This document shows, one piece after another, positions 46,019 through 54,116 of a stretch of 64,000 nt of DNA. The notes beneath the pieces are model-generated. The model was not told the origin of the DNA, did no database searches, and was given only the letters and a program-made list of their open reading frames with translations. Each line of letters begins with the position of its first letter. The stretch's first letter is position 1. Position numbers and translations under genes: made by a program. The stretch spans positions 2,852,001-2,916,000 of the forward strand of contig NZ_CP101134.1 in NCBI RefSeq assembly GCF_024296865.1. The letters run 5' to 3'. The DNA is from Sphingobacterium sp. LZ7M1 (GTDB lineage Bacteria > Bacteroidota > Bacteroidia > Sphingobacteriales > Sphingobacteriaceae).

Positions 46019-46625
46019 CACAATTCTCAACTTCCTTCGACAGCTCAGCTATCCAATCCTGAAACAAGTCTGCCTCGATCTGTAAGACTTTCTGGGCATG
46101 TCTCTCCCATTCTGCATCAAAACCTTTCAACTGGCTGATCATCTCTTCGAGATGACCTTCTTCCTCCAGGATAATGGATTTCACCATAACTTTTGAACCA
46201 GCTTCACTGAGCACATCTTGATAGATCGGATACAATTCATCCGCCCTAACCTCAATGGCATAGGTCACAAATAAATAGGCTGCATAGCGTAAATCCTGAC
46301 CAGATAAGCTAAACTGTTCTTTTAGATATCGACTGGCTTTAAGGTCCAAACGATGTAAATATTGAATGGAAGATTTACCTCCTAACAATGAATCTTCCTT
46401 ATAATACTCAAAACCAGACACAGCTAGCTTACCAATTTGCTTCTTGAGATAATAAGCATGTCTATGTTCTTCGGCAGCATGCTTCAATTGGATAAGATCG
46501 GTACGAACAGGGTCTTCGCATGCCGAGATCTTTCTGGCACCAGCATTTTCCATAAAAGAAAGGGTATTCAGCCATTTGGCGTGAACCGTGGCATCCGCCA
46601 CTATTTGATTCAGGATTGCTTTCAT
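46005..46625 (-). CDS. Ferritin-like diiron protein, first gene of the biotin operon
   Basis: 206 residues, all helical. A complete four-helix diiron ligand set is visible: E26 (SFMENAGARKI), E53-x-x-H56 (AEEHRHAYYL), E125 (YAIEVRADELY) and E155-x-x-H158 (EEEGHLEEM). This is the E, ExxH, E, ExxH pattern of ferritin-like oxygenases and rubrerythrin-type proteins; no rubredoxin Cys domain is present. It is first in the operon, overlaps bioF by 14 bases, and starts about 11 nt from the predicted transcription start. No bioC/H/G/W/I gene for pimeloyl synthesis is nearby, so I infer a role in making or delivering the pimeloyl moiety, or in protecting Fe-S enzyme BioB. Function is unproven. Confidence 0.75.
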   Translation of the reverse strand: MKAILNQIVADATVHAKWLNTLSFMENAGARKISACEDPVRTDLIQLKHAAEEHRHAYYLKKQIGKLAVSGFEYYKEDSLLGGKSSIQYLHRLDLKASRYLKEQFSLSGQDLRYAAYLFVTYAIEVRADELYPIYQDVLSEAGSKVMVKSIILEEEGHLEEMISQLKGFDAEWERHAQKVLQIEADLFQDWIAELSKEVENCDVHN

Positions 46626-46641
46626 ATTTTTCTAATTGGCC

Positions 46642-46671
46642 CAAAAGTACTACCTTGCCGGATGGTTCAAA
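46642..46671 (-). promoter_or_regulatory. Biotin operon promoter with inverted repeat
   Basis: Minus strand: TTTG (46668-46671), 18-nt spacer, TACTTTTG (46642-46649), a perfect Bacteroidota TAnnTTTG box. An inverted pair ACCTT (46652-46656) / AAGGT (46670-46674) overlaps it and could bind the divergent MocR regulator. Confidence 0.65.
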
Positions 46672-46689
46672 GGTGCCAGTTTAAAGAAT

Positions 46690-48159
46690 ATGATTAGTCC
46701 GGTTAGTATACCCTTTAAAAGTTTTATCCATATAGAGAGGAATTCCGCTACCCCCATTTACTTACAGGTGGCAAATCAATTTATCCAAGCCATCGCACAG
46801 GGTAAGCTTAAGCCGGGAACTAAATTATTAGGGACAAGGGCATTGGGGGATTTATTAGAAGTGCACCGAAACACGATTACTGCGGTTTACGAGGAACTCT
46901 TCGGACAAGGTTGGGTAGAAATCCATCCCAATAAAGGAACCTACGTCGCCTCACAACTTCCACTACAGGAACAGCAAGACCTTTCAAGCTTCCAATATCC
47001 AAAGGAAACTGGCTATACCTTCAAAAAATCCATTCTCTTGGACAGTCCTTTCGAACACACAAACTGCGACTATATATTCAATGATGGCAGTCCCGATATC
47101 CGATTGACACAATTTGAAGATCTCTCTAGATTCTATAGCTCCAACATGAAACGCAAGAGCAACCGGTCAAAGATGGGGTACTACAATCAGGAAGGGAGCG
47201 AATATTTTAAGGAACAGATGCTCGATTACCTGCAGAGCAGCCGCGCCTTGAAAATCAACAAGAACAACCTCCTTATCAGCAGGAGTATTGAGATGAGCCT
47301 TTATATCATCTCGGAAATCTTGCTCACAGAGGATGATACCGTGCTGGTCGCTGAACTGAGCTACTTCGCTGCAAATATGATCTTTCAGAAGTCTGGCAGC
47401 AAAATCATCTCAATCCCATTGGAGGATGATGGAATCGACGTGGAGGCACTTGAAAGACTCTGCCAAAAGCAGACCATAAGGATGCTTTACCTCACAGCTC
47501 AGCAACACTACCCAACCACTGCTAGCTTAAGTGCCCATAAGAGAATGAAAATCCTGCAGCTGGCAAATCAATATGGCTTCATCATCGTTGAAGATGACCA
47601 TGATTATGACTTCCAATTCGACAAGCAACCACTTCTACCCCTTGCCACTTCAGACCAGAACGGAATGCTGATCTATGTTGGTTCCTTTGGAAAATCCTTG
47701 GCTCCCGGCTTCCGAACAAGCTTTATAGTTGCCCCTGAAAACCTAATGGTTGAAATGAGAAAACATCTCGGGATCATTGACAGGCAGGGAGATATCTTAA
47801 TGGAACAAGCTTTGGGAGAGATGATCGAGGAAGGTGCGATACACAGGCATCTCAAAAAATCATTGAAGGTTTACAAGGAAAGAAGGGACTACATGGCCTT
47901 TCTACTTGAAAAAGAATTAGGTGACCTGCTGGAATTTAATATCCCCAATGGCGGCCTTGCATTTTGGTTGAAATGGAAAAAGCCAATCAATCTGCTCAAG
48001 CTCAGTCAGCAAGCGGCCAAGAACAACCTATTTATTCCGAAAACCTTGCTTTACCAACAAAAGGACCTTCAGGCAATGCGTATAGGATTTGGCAATCTAA
48101 ACCTAGAAGAAATGGAAAAAGCCATCCAAATCTTAAGATCTAGCCTATCTGAAATCTAA
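46690..48159 (+). CDS. MocR-type regulator (GntR HTH plus PLP aminotransferase domain)
   Basis: 489 residues from the ATG at 46690; TTG at 46636 would extend it across the biotin promoter and is rejected. N-terminal GntR winged helix (about 17-92): TPIYLQVANQFIQAIAQGKL, LGTRALGDLLEVHRNTI and the wing HPNKGTYVAS. The C-terminal fold-type-I aminotransferase domain has EDDHDYDFQFD and the PLP lysine in SFGKSLAPGFR (about K335). MocR proteins sense PLP or amino compounds; PdxR and GabR are examples. Divergent from the biotin operon with 64 bp between starts, so it probably controls that operon, perhaps sensing KAPA, DAPA or PLP. That target is inference. Confidence 0.85.
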   Translation: MISPVSIPFKSFIHIERNSATPIYLQVANQFIQAIAQGKLKPGTKLLGTRALGDLLEVHRNTITAVYEELFGQGWVEIHPNKGTYVASQLPLQEQQDLSSFQYPKETGYTFKKSILLDSPFEHTNCDYIFNDGSPDIRLTQFEDLSRFYSSNMKRKSNRSKMGYYNQEGSEYFKEQMLDYLQSSRALKINKNNLLISRSIEMSLYIISEILLTEDDTVLVAELSYFAANMIFQKSGSKIISIPLEDDGIDVEALERLCQKQTIRMLYLTAQQHYPTTASLSAHKRMKILQLANQYGFIIVEDDHDYDFQFDKQPLLPLATSDQNGMLIYVGSFGKSLAPGFRTSFIVAPENLMVEMRKHLGIIDRQGDILMEQALGEMIEEGAIHRHLKKSLKVYKERRDYMAFLLEKELGDLLEFNIPNGGLAFWLKWKKPINLLKLSQQAAKNNLFIPKTLLYQQKDLQAMRIGFGNLNLEEMEKAIQILRSSLSEI

Positions 48160-48162
48160 TGT

Positions 48163-48579
48163 TTAGTCTGCAAATATTGTTCTGCTTTCTTTGGGTTGAA
48201 CGTCTCTAAAATGGACATACATGCGTTTATATTTCACCATCTCCCTAGAGTCCGCCAAATAATTCATCTTCGTATCCCTAAAGACCAACTGGGCGGCCTT
48301 TTTTTCCATTTTTGTTGCAAAATCAAGGAATTCTCGGAAAAGCATCCGACGTTCATGGGTAGTGAAATTACTCTGTTGGCAAACTTTTAGGATCAGCTCA
48401 TCATCAAAATGTAGGGAAATTTTCGTGCCTTGGGAATTTAAAAGATAAAATATGGGTCTGGGACTATTATTTGGAAATAAGCCAAACCCTATAACACCAT
48501 TATCAGTGTTGAATACATAAGCATAAAAGTGGATAGTGCCTATCAATGCCGAATCTACCAGTATGTTTTTAGTAACCAT
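48163..48579 (-). CDS. Hypothetical protein
   Basis: 138 residues, convergent with the MocR gene three bases away. N-terminal half is beta-rich (LVDSALIGTIHFYAYVFNTD, GVIGFGLFPN), C-terminal half helical and basic (FREFLDFATKMEKKAAQLVF). No signal peptide, membrane segment or known motif. Monocistronic, function unknown. Confidence 0.6.
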   Translation of the reverse strand: MVTKNILVDSALIGTIHFYAYVFNTDNGVIGFGLFPNNSPRPIFYLLNSQGTKISLHFDDELILKVCQQSNFTTHERRMLFREFLDFATKMEKKAAQLVFRDTKMNYLADSREMVKYKRMYVHFRDVQPKESRTIFAD

Positions 48580-48767
48580 AGCTTCATAATTTATGTGTTA
48601 GTGAATAATAGATGATTAAAGATCTATCAGGAAAACCCTTAATTATCCATTTATTGGTTAATTTACTCTTTCTCAAGTCAATGGCAGTGGAGATATAGAT
48701 TATCTTTTTATTAATTCTTTGAAAATCTAACTCTTAATGCTTATTATCAATACTTATTGGCAGCAGA

Positions 48768-49109
48768 TTATGCTACCAATTTCCTACAGGCTTCAGCACA
48801 AGACCTACAGGCTTCGGCACATTCACGACAGTGTTCCATTCCATGAGCAGCATGTTTTTCACACTCTTCCGCACAGGCTTCACATAGATCCAAACAAATC
48901 TTAACTAACTCCAACTTAGGTTTACTGTCCATAATCAACAGTTTATAGGTAGACTCACAGATCTCTGCACATTCCAGATCCGTTTGAATGCACTTGCGCA
49001 TCATTTCAAGTTTCTCCTCTCTCAAACATGCTTGCGCACATTTTAAACAAGCAACCACACATTGCTGACACGCCTCTATACAATTCTTTACCAACTGATC
49101 TTGTTCCAT
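48768..49109 (-). CDS. Four-helix-bundle copper-storage-like protein (Csp/DUF326)
   Basis: 113 residues from the ATG at 49109 (MEQDQLVKNC). It holds 18 Cys in CxxC and CxxxC spacing along four helices: C10, C14, C17, C21, C24, C28, C40, C47, C51, C72, C76, C79, C83, C94, C97, C101, C104 and C108, with His in KHAAHGMEHC. This is the pattern of cytosolic Csp3-type proteins that store many Cu(I) ions inside the bundle. No signal peptide, so cytosolic. An upstream ATG at 49196 adds 29 unrelated residues and is rejected. Monocistronic. Confidence 0.87.
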   Translation of the reverse strand: MEQDQLVKNCIEACQQCVVACLKCAQACLREEKLEMMRKCIQTDLECAEICESTYKLLIMDSKPKLELVKICLDLCEACAEECEKHAAHGMEHCRECAEACRSCAEACRKLVA

Positions 49110-49519
49110 TTGCTTCTCCTTTTTATTGCTAATAATAAAACTGAGCTCAATAGCTTTAGCATTGATACCCATTAAGTTAACACTTTCACAATACATTCGT
49201 TCAAATTAAATTCATTTATATAAGTTAATTTTTGATTTGTATTAAATAAATTACAATTACTGATAATCTTTTTCTTATAAAAAACGAATCTATTGAAACT
49301 ATTTTCTGAAACCTCATTATCAGTTTTATCAACGATTAATTTTAGCCAAAAACCGTAAATGTAGTATTTTTAATTTTGTAGAAAACCCTCTACTCCAGTA
49401 TTTTAAAATAAATAGAACCGAATTTTATAATCCTAAAAATACAAGCTACATTTATCCAGAAATTGCAACTGTCCTCAGAAAAATTGAACGTTTTGCAATT
49501 CAAACCTAATTTGAAAATC
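49110..49519. other. AT-rich divergent gap
   Basis: About 410 bp between the Csp gene and the serine hydrolase. A perfect -7-type word TAATTTTG lies at 49371-49378 on the plus strand without a clear -33 partner. Nothing else recognised. Confidence 0.4.
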
Positions 49520-51079
49520 ATGAACAATTACAAATCTTCTTTCAGTCACTTATTGGCAATACTCTTTCTATTGTCCTTTTCCTTCAAGTCCATTGCACAG
49601 GGACTACCTCAAAAAGACCTGGACCAGCTAGTAGAAAAAACCATGAAGAGCTTCAATGTTCCGGGAATAGCATTAGGGATTATAAAAGATGGAAAAACCA
49701 TCCACCTAAAAGGATATGGAGAAAGATCCATAAACAGTAAAAAACCTGTTGACAATCAAACCGCCTTTGCAATCGCATCAAATAGCAAAGCCTTTACGGC
49801 ATTTGCCTTGGGCATGCTTATGGATGAGGGAAAACTAACCTGGGATAGCAAAGTCACCGATTTTATTCCAGAATTCAAGATGCATGACCCTTATGTCACT
49901 TCAGAATTTACCGTTAGGGACCTATTGACCCACCGTTCAGGATTAGGTCTCGGTGCTGGTGATCTAATGTTTTGGCCAGATTCTGCAAACTTCAATACTG
50001 AAGAAGTGATCCATAACCTGAGGTACCTTAAACCGGTATCCAGCTTCAGAACAAAATTCGATTATGACAACCTACTTTATATCGTCGCTGGCGAGGTCTT
50101 GAAAAGAGCTTCGGGAATGAGCTGGGAAGACTTTATAGAGAAAAGGATCATGGCACCTCTTGGCATGACGAATAGTGCTGCCTCCCTGAGCCGGATGAAG
50201 TCAAAAAACAATGTAATCGATGCCCACGTCCCTATAGATGGCAAATTGATTACCATTGCCAGGTACTTAAGCGAAACAACCAATGCAGCGGGCGGAATAA
50301 ACAGCAGCATAGAGGATATGAGCAAATGGGCAACCATGCTTTTGAACAAAGGAAAATATGGGAACAACCTGGAAAAGCAACTCATTTCCGAAAGACGGCT
50401 TGCGCAGATCATGACCCTACAGACCGTTATCGGAGGTTCAGGTCCCTATAATGCACACTTCACAGGATACGGCTTAGGCTTCTTTCTCAGTGATCAGAAT
50501 GGATACTTTGTTGCCGAACATACCGGTGGCTTAGGTGGCATGGTTACTCAAATGACCTTGATTCCTGAACTGAAGCTCGGCATTATCGTGCTGACCAACC
50601 AACAGTCCGGCTATGCTTTTACCACGATTACCAATCAGATCAAAGATTCCTATTTTGGGATCAAAGGAACCGACCGCCTGACAGAACTTAAAGCTAGGGA
50701 ATCCAAAAACGAAAGCGAAGGCGACAAAGTTACCAATGAGGTCTGGGCCAAAATCAAAGCTCAGGACCAAAAAATAGACTTCTCTCCTTTTCTTGGTAAA
50801 TATAAAGACGCATGGTTCGGAGAAATCGAAATCAGTAACCGTAATGGTCAACTATATTTTACATCAGCAAGATCTCCACAGCTGCAGGGCAAAATGTATT
50901 ATTACCAAGGGAACACCTTCGTTGCCGCTTGGAATGACCGCAGCATGAATGCAGACTCTTATGTTATGTTCAACCTGAATGAAAATGCCAAGGCAGAAAG
51001 CATAAAAATGAAAGCCGTTTCTCCATTAACAGACTTTTCTTTTGACTTCCATGACTTAGATTTAAAAAGAATAGATTGA
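49520..51079 (+). CDS. Secreted serine hydrolase, class C beta-lactamase family
   Basis: 519 residues from the ATG at 49520, chosen because it gives a signal peptide (MNNYKSSFSH ... SIAQ). Active-site SxxK is S87-N-S-K90 in AIASNSKAFTAFALGML, the YxN motif is Y182-D-N184, and HTGGLGG near 335 is the third motif. Residues about 385-519 form a DUF3471-like beta domain. Such proteins are usually esterases or D-peptidases in the periplasm rather than antibiotic-resistance enzymes. Monocistronic, upstream of tRNA-His. Confidence 0.87.
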   Translation: MNNYKSSFSHLLAILFLLSFSFKSIAQGLPQKDLDQLVEKTMKSFNVPGIALGIIKDGKTIHLKGYGERSINSKKPVDNQTAFAIASNSKAFTAFALGMLMDEGKLTWDSKVTDFIPEFKMHDPYVTSEFTVRDLLTHRSGLGLGAGDLMFWPDSANFNTEEVIHNLRYLKPVSSFRTKFDYDNLLYIVAGEVLKRASGMSWEDFIEKRIMAPLGMTNSAASLSRMKSKNNVIDAHVPIDGKLITIARYLSETTNAAGGINSSIEDMSKWATMLLNKGKYGNNLEKQLISERRLAQIMTLQTVIGGSGPYNAHFTGYGLGFFLSDQNGYFVAEHTGGLGGMVTQMTLIPELKLGIIVLTNQQSGYAFTTITNQIKDSYFGIKGTDRLTELKARESKNESEGDKVTNEVWAKIKAQDQKIDFSPFLGKYKDAWFGEIEISNRNGQLYFTSARSPQLQGKMYYYQGNTFVAAWNDRSMNADSYVMFNLNENAKAESIKMKAVSPLTDFSFDFHDLDLKRID

Positions 51080-51189
51080 TTTTCGAAGCATAATTAATGC
51101 AGCAAAAGGAGATTTTCATCCTGCAAATAAAAATATCTCATTAGAAATGAGCTTTTTCACTGTTTAAACCAATGATTAGCGTAAAAACA

Positions 51190-51221
51190 TTTGGAGTATA
51201 TATAGATTAATCCTACTTTTG
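51190..51221 (+). promoter_or_regulatory. tRNA-His promoter
   Basis: TTTG (51190-51193), 20-nt spacer, TACTTTTG (51214-51221). The predicted start is about eight bases before the tRNA. Confidence 0.7.
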
Positions 51222-51236
51222 TATCACAAAATCACG

Positions 51237-51310
51237 GTAGGTATAGCTCAGTTGGTTAGAGCACTAGATTGTGGTTCTAGGGGTCGTGGGTTCGAGCCCC
51301 ATTACTTACC
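51237..51310 (+). tRNA. tRNA-His (GTG)
   Basis: Acceptor GTAGGTA pairs with TACTTAC (one G-U), D-arm GCTC..GAGC, anticodon loop TTGTGGT with anticodon GTG closed by CTAGA/TCTAG, T-arm GTGGG-TTCGAGC-CCCAT. Encoded G at 51236 and discriminator C at 51310 are the tRNA-His identity pair. CCA is not encoded. Confidence 0.96.
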
Positions 51311-51315
51311 CGGTT

Positions 51316-51345
51316 AAAGGAGGTCCAAAAGGCCTCCTTTTTTTG
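51316..51345 (+). terminator. tRNA-His terminator
   Basis: AAAGGAGG / CCTCCTTT stem with a nine-base loop and a T-run, five bases after the tRNA. Confidence 0.85.
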
Positions 51346-51430
51346 TATCTAAAATTCCCTTTAACATTCTCCTGATTAAAAAAATCCTAAACAAAAAACG
51401 GATTGAAATCTATCAACCCGTTTTACTCTC

Positions 51431-52153
51431 CTAATTTAATTTATACTGATCTAACATCTCATGTACCTCCTCTTTGCTATTGAACATCAAAGCATCCAGA
51501 ATGGATAGTCCTGGCTCAAACACCCGCCCTCCTTGTTGATAATCCCGGAGCTTTATTTCATGAAAGAAGATATCTATATCCGACTGAATATATTTTTCCC
51601 GGTTATAAAAACTCATGCCGCCTATTGGATTAACATAAGTAACTTTCTGACCTATCGACTTACAGATATTTAATGCCCACTCGTCAGAGTCCTTCGGTTG
51701 CTCGATCATCAATTCCATCTCTGAAAAGGCAACAATCTCCCTTGGCATTTCCAGATAGTTACATATTTCAGTCAACACATGCCGGTTCAGGGAAGTAATA
51801 TCATCAAAGTCCTTGGACAAGGTTTCTTTCACAAAATCAAGGGTCGGTTTATAGTAAGGAGCAATCTTTTTATAGATGGCCATTTGCGAAAACATTTTAT
51901 CCTTCCAGGGCAGACTGTTGTCCAAAACACATTCCTTGATCAAGGAAGCTCTTCCGTTTGGTTTTTTCACAGGAACCTGTATATACAACCATCCATCACC
52001 CTGTTTCAAAATACGGTTCCGTTCAATCCAACCTCGTTGAATGTATTGCACGGTATCCAATAAAATAAATCGATCCGTATGTTTCAATAGGCTGATATAC
52101 CCTAAATACGGAAAGAAATAAGGCTGAATTATTCCGATCTTTTTTCTAAGCAT
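51431..52153 (-). CDS. WbqC family protein
   Basis: 240 residues. N-terminal IIQPYFFPYLGYISLLKHTD and RGWIERNRILKQGDGWLYIQ are the WbqC signature, followed by the C-terminal NPIGGMSFYNREKY and LSILDALMFNSKEE. WbqC-like proteins occur in O-antigen or lipid-linked sugar clusters and are thought to help make unusual sugar or amino-acid modifications, but the reaction is not settled. Here it stands alone, without glycosyltransferases. Confidence 0.85.
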   Translation of the reverse strand: MLRKKIGIIQPYFFPYLGYISLLKHTDRFILLDTVQYIQRGWIERNRILKQGDGWLYIQVPVKKPNGRASLIKECVLDNSLPWKDKMFSQMAIYKKIAPYYKPTLDFVKETLSKDFDDITSLNRHVLTEICNYLEMPREIVAFSEMELMIEQPKDSDEWALNICKSIGQKVTYVNPIGGMSFYNREKYIQSDIDIFFHEIKLRDYQQGGRVFEPGLSILDALMFNSKEEVHEMLDQYKLN

Positions 52154-52541
52154 TATTATTTAATAATTAGTTTGGTTCTAGTACATATCTATCCCTATAA
52201 GCAGCCTTTTAATCAGGTTCATCATTTAGGTATAGAAAATATTATTATTCGGCATTGTTTCCGGATAGATTCAATTCATAGCATCACAGCCTGAAAAAGT
52301 AAAAACAGCGCGTTACTCCTTCAGCAGCCTTATTAAATCTATCTAAATTGATTATTGAGCCACAAAACCAGATCGATTGAGACTTCTTAATCACTAACTA
52401 GTTCAAAGTTAAAATGAACATTTGGTCCATTTTTACGGCTTTCCATAATTGGAGAAAAAAATATAAAGATGCTTCTTTGGATCCCAATTAAAACGGAGAT
52501 TCTCCAATTAATTCGTAAATTGTATAATCGCTAAACCTATC
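52154..52541. other. Divergent gene-free gap
   Basis: About 390 bp between the WbqC gene and the secreted protein. No ORF, strong hairpin or consensus promoter recognised. Confidence 0.5.
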
Positions 52542-54116
52542 ATGAAAAAACTAAGCAGTACATTCTTTGTATTCCTATTCTTTACGTTAGCAGCTTATTC
52601 CCAAACTGCTCCAACCGAAATACAATTTGTCCGTCAAGGAGTAAAGCGCATTATCTTTGACCAGGACCAATCTATCCCATTGGCCAGTCTTAATCCGGAA
52701 AAGATTATTGGATTAAATGTAATGCACCCCATACATCAATATGGCAAGGATTCAGCTAAGATTAATATTGAAAAAGGACTATTGAATATTACAGCAAATA
52801 CTGAATCTGAATCAACCATTTGGTTGGCAGGATTTAATCCTTTTGCCACCTATATTATGGACTTAGGCGATATCACTGGAGAAGGGAAACTGGGCTTTCA
52901 ATTTGCCGATCCGAATAAGAAGGAAATTGTCCGACTCTCCATTTCTTATGCAGCAGGACTTATTGCTGACATCGAATTTGACCATCAAAAACCAGCAGAG
53001 CACATTAATTTCAATCAATCCATTTATATTCCAGAGAAAAAAGATATTCCTTTAAAAGGCAAGCTCATATTACAGATGCTTGGCAGTGGATTGACCCTTT
53101 ACCTTCAAAATGAGGGCTTACCTACTGTCCTTGCCCAAAAGGATTTTGCAGAACACTCAGACCTTCGGGAAATTGAAAAAATCCGCAAATTCCAAACCTC
53201 ATTATATGCCCAGCAGCAAAAAGGGACCATAGCAATAAAATCAGTGGACATCCAATTAAATGCAGGAATGGGTCTTGCAGATATCCGCGCATTGACCTAC
53301 GAAACTGGCGAACCCATAATGGATCAAGGTCGTCTATGGTTTAGCATGAGCGTGCGAGGAAGGGCATTGCCACATCACCTCCAAGGAATCTTTAGCATGG
53401 ATCCTTCTGTATTTGACATCAAGTTTGAAGGCATTGTGGTATTTGATCGTGGGGACGGGTTATGGCGAAACGAGGTCGCCTCTCATATCTTCTTTGACCG
53501 TAGGGACTCCATTTGGAGAGGGATCACAACAGGATTTAGTGCCTATGCCAAAAAATCCGAGAAGAAACAATTACTTGCGGTCGAGTCAAAACAAGACCCA
53601 AGATTTGGTTTCTCCATTATGAAAGCTAAAACAATGGGCCAGGTCGGAGATATTGAAGATCCGCACATAATATTTGACAAGGACGCCAATAAATGGCGCA
53701 TATTGACCTGTGAAAATAGCGATGGATATAAAGCCATCATATTGGAATCCGATGATTGGGACAAGGGCTACAAAAAAATTGCCGGTCCTGTAAAGCACAA
53801 TTCTACAGGAACCTCTATCCAAAGAATCAACGGTAAACTTTTCTGCTTTTCGGGCAGCTCCGAAAAAGAAGTCTTTATCTATTCCTATCCTGACCTTAAA
53901 GAATTGGGCCACTTAACCATGGACCTTCCACCATGGGACGAAACGAGCAACAGTAGGGTTTGGCCAAATGTTATTCAACTACCCGAAGGATATCCAACAA
54001 AATATATAGCCTTGATGATGGACCGATTTAATTACCCTGGTTTGAAAGGTCCAAACTGGACCTATGGAGCATTATATCTCTACCATGGCTACGAAAAAAT
54101 AAGGACGAGCCCTTAA
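52542..54116 (+). CDS. Secreted protein with beta-propeller-like C-terminal half, unknown
   Basis: 524 residues with a signal peptide (about 1-20, ending AYSQ). The N-terminal 230 residues are beta-sandwich-like (VMHPIHQYGKDSAKINIEKG). The C-terminal half has repeating aromatic-Asp text: GDIEDPHIIFDKDANKWRIL, DGYKAIILESDDWDKGYKKI, TSIQRINGKLFCFSGSSEKE. This resembles GH43/GH32-type propeller blades, but I cannot place a full catalytic triad. It may be a glycan-binding or hydrolytic protein working beside the convergent GH92, with which it shares a TTAA double stop. Confidence 0.6.
   Translation: MKKLSSTFFVFLFFTLAAYSQTAPTEIQFVRQGVKRIIFDQDQSIPLASLNPEKIIGLNVMHPIHQYGKDSAKINIEKGLLNITANTESESTIWLAGFNPFATYIMDLGDITGEGKLGFQFADPNKKEIVRLSISYAAGLIADIEFDHQKPAEHINFNQSIYIPEKKDIPLKGKLILQMLGSGLTLYLQNEGLPTVLAQKDFAEHSDLREIEKIRKFQTSLYAQQQKGTIAIKSVDIQLNAGMGLADIRALTYETGEPIMDQGRLWFSMSVRGRALPHHLQGIFSMDPSVFDIKFEGIVVFDRGDGLWRNEVASHIFFDRRDSIWRGITTGFSAYAKKSEKKQLLAVESKQDPRFGFSIMKAKTMGQVGDIEDPHIIFDKDANKWRILTCENSDGYKAIILESDDWDKGYKKIAGPVKHNSTGTSIQRINGKLFCFSGSSEKEVFIYSYPDLKELGHLTMDLPPWDETSNSRVWPNVIQLPEGYPTKYIALMMDRFNYPGLKGPNWTYGALYLYHGYEKIRTSP

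Noticed and set aside
46636..46689. TTG start for the MocR gene
   Set aside because: It would extend the protein across the biotin operon promoter; the ATG at 46690 gives the usual GntR opening.
48612..48700. Short plus-strand frame near 48.6 kb
   Set aside because: Under 30 codons, AT-rich, no ribosome site or terminator.
49520..51079. Antibiotic-resistance beta-lactamase
   Set aside because: SxxK and YxN motifs fit class C-like esterases/peptidases in general; the DUF3471-like tail and context give no support for a resistance role.
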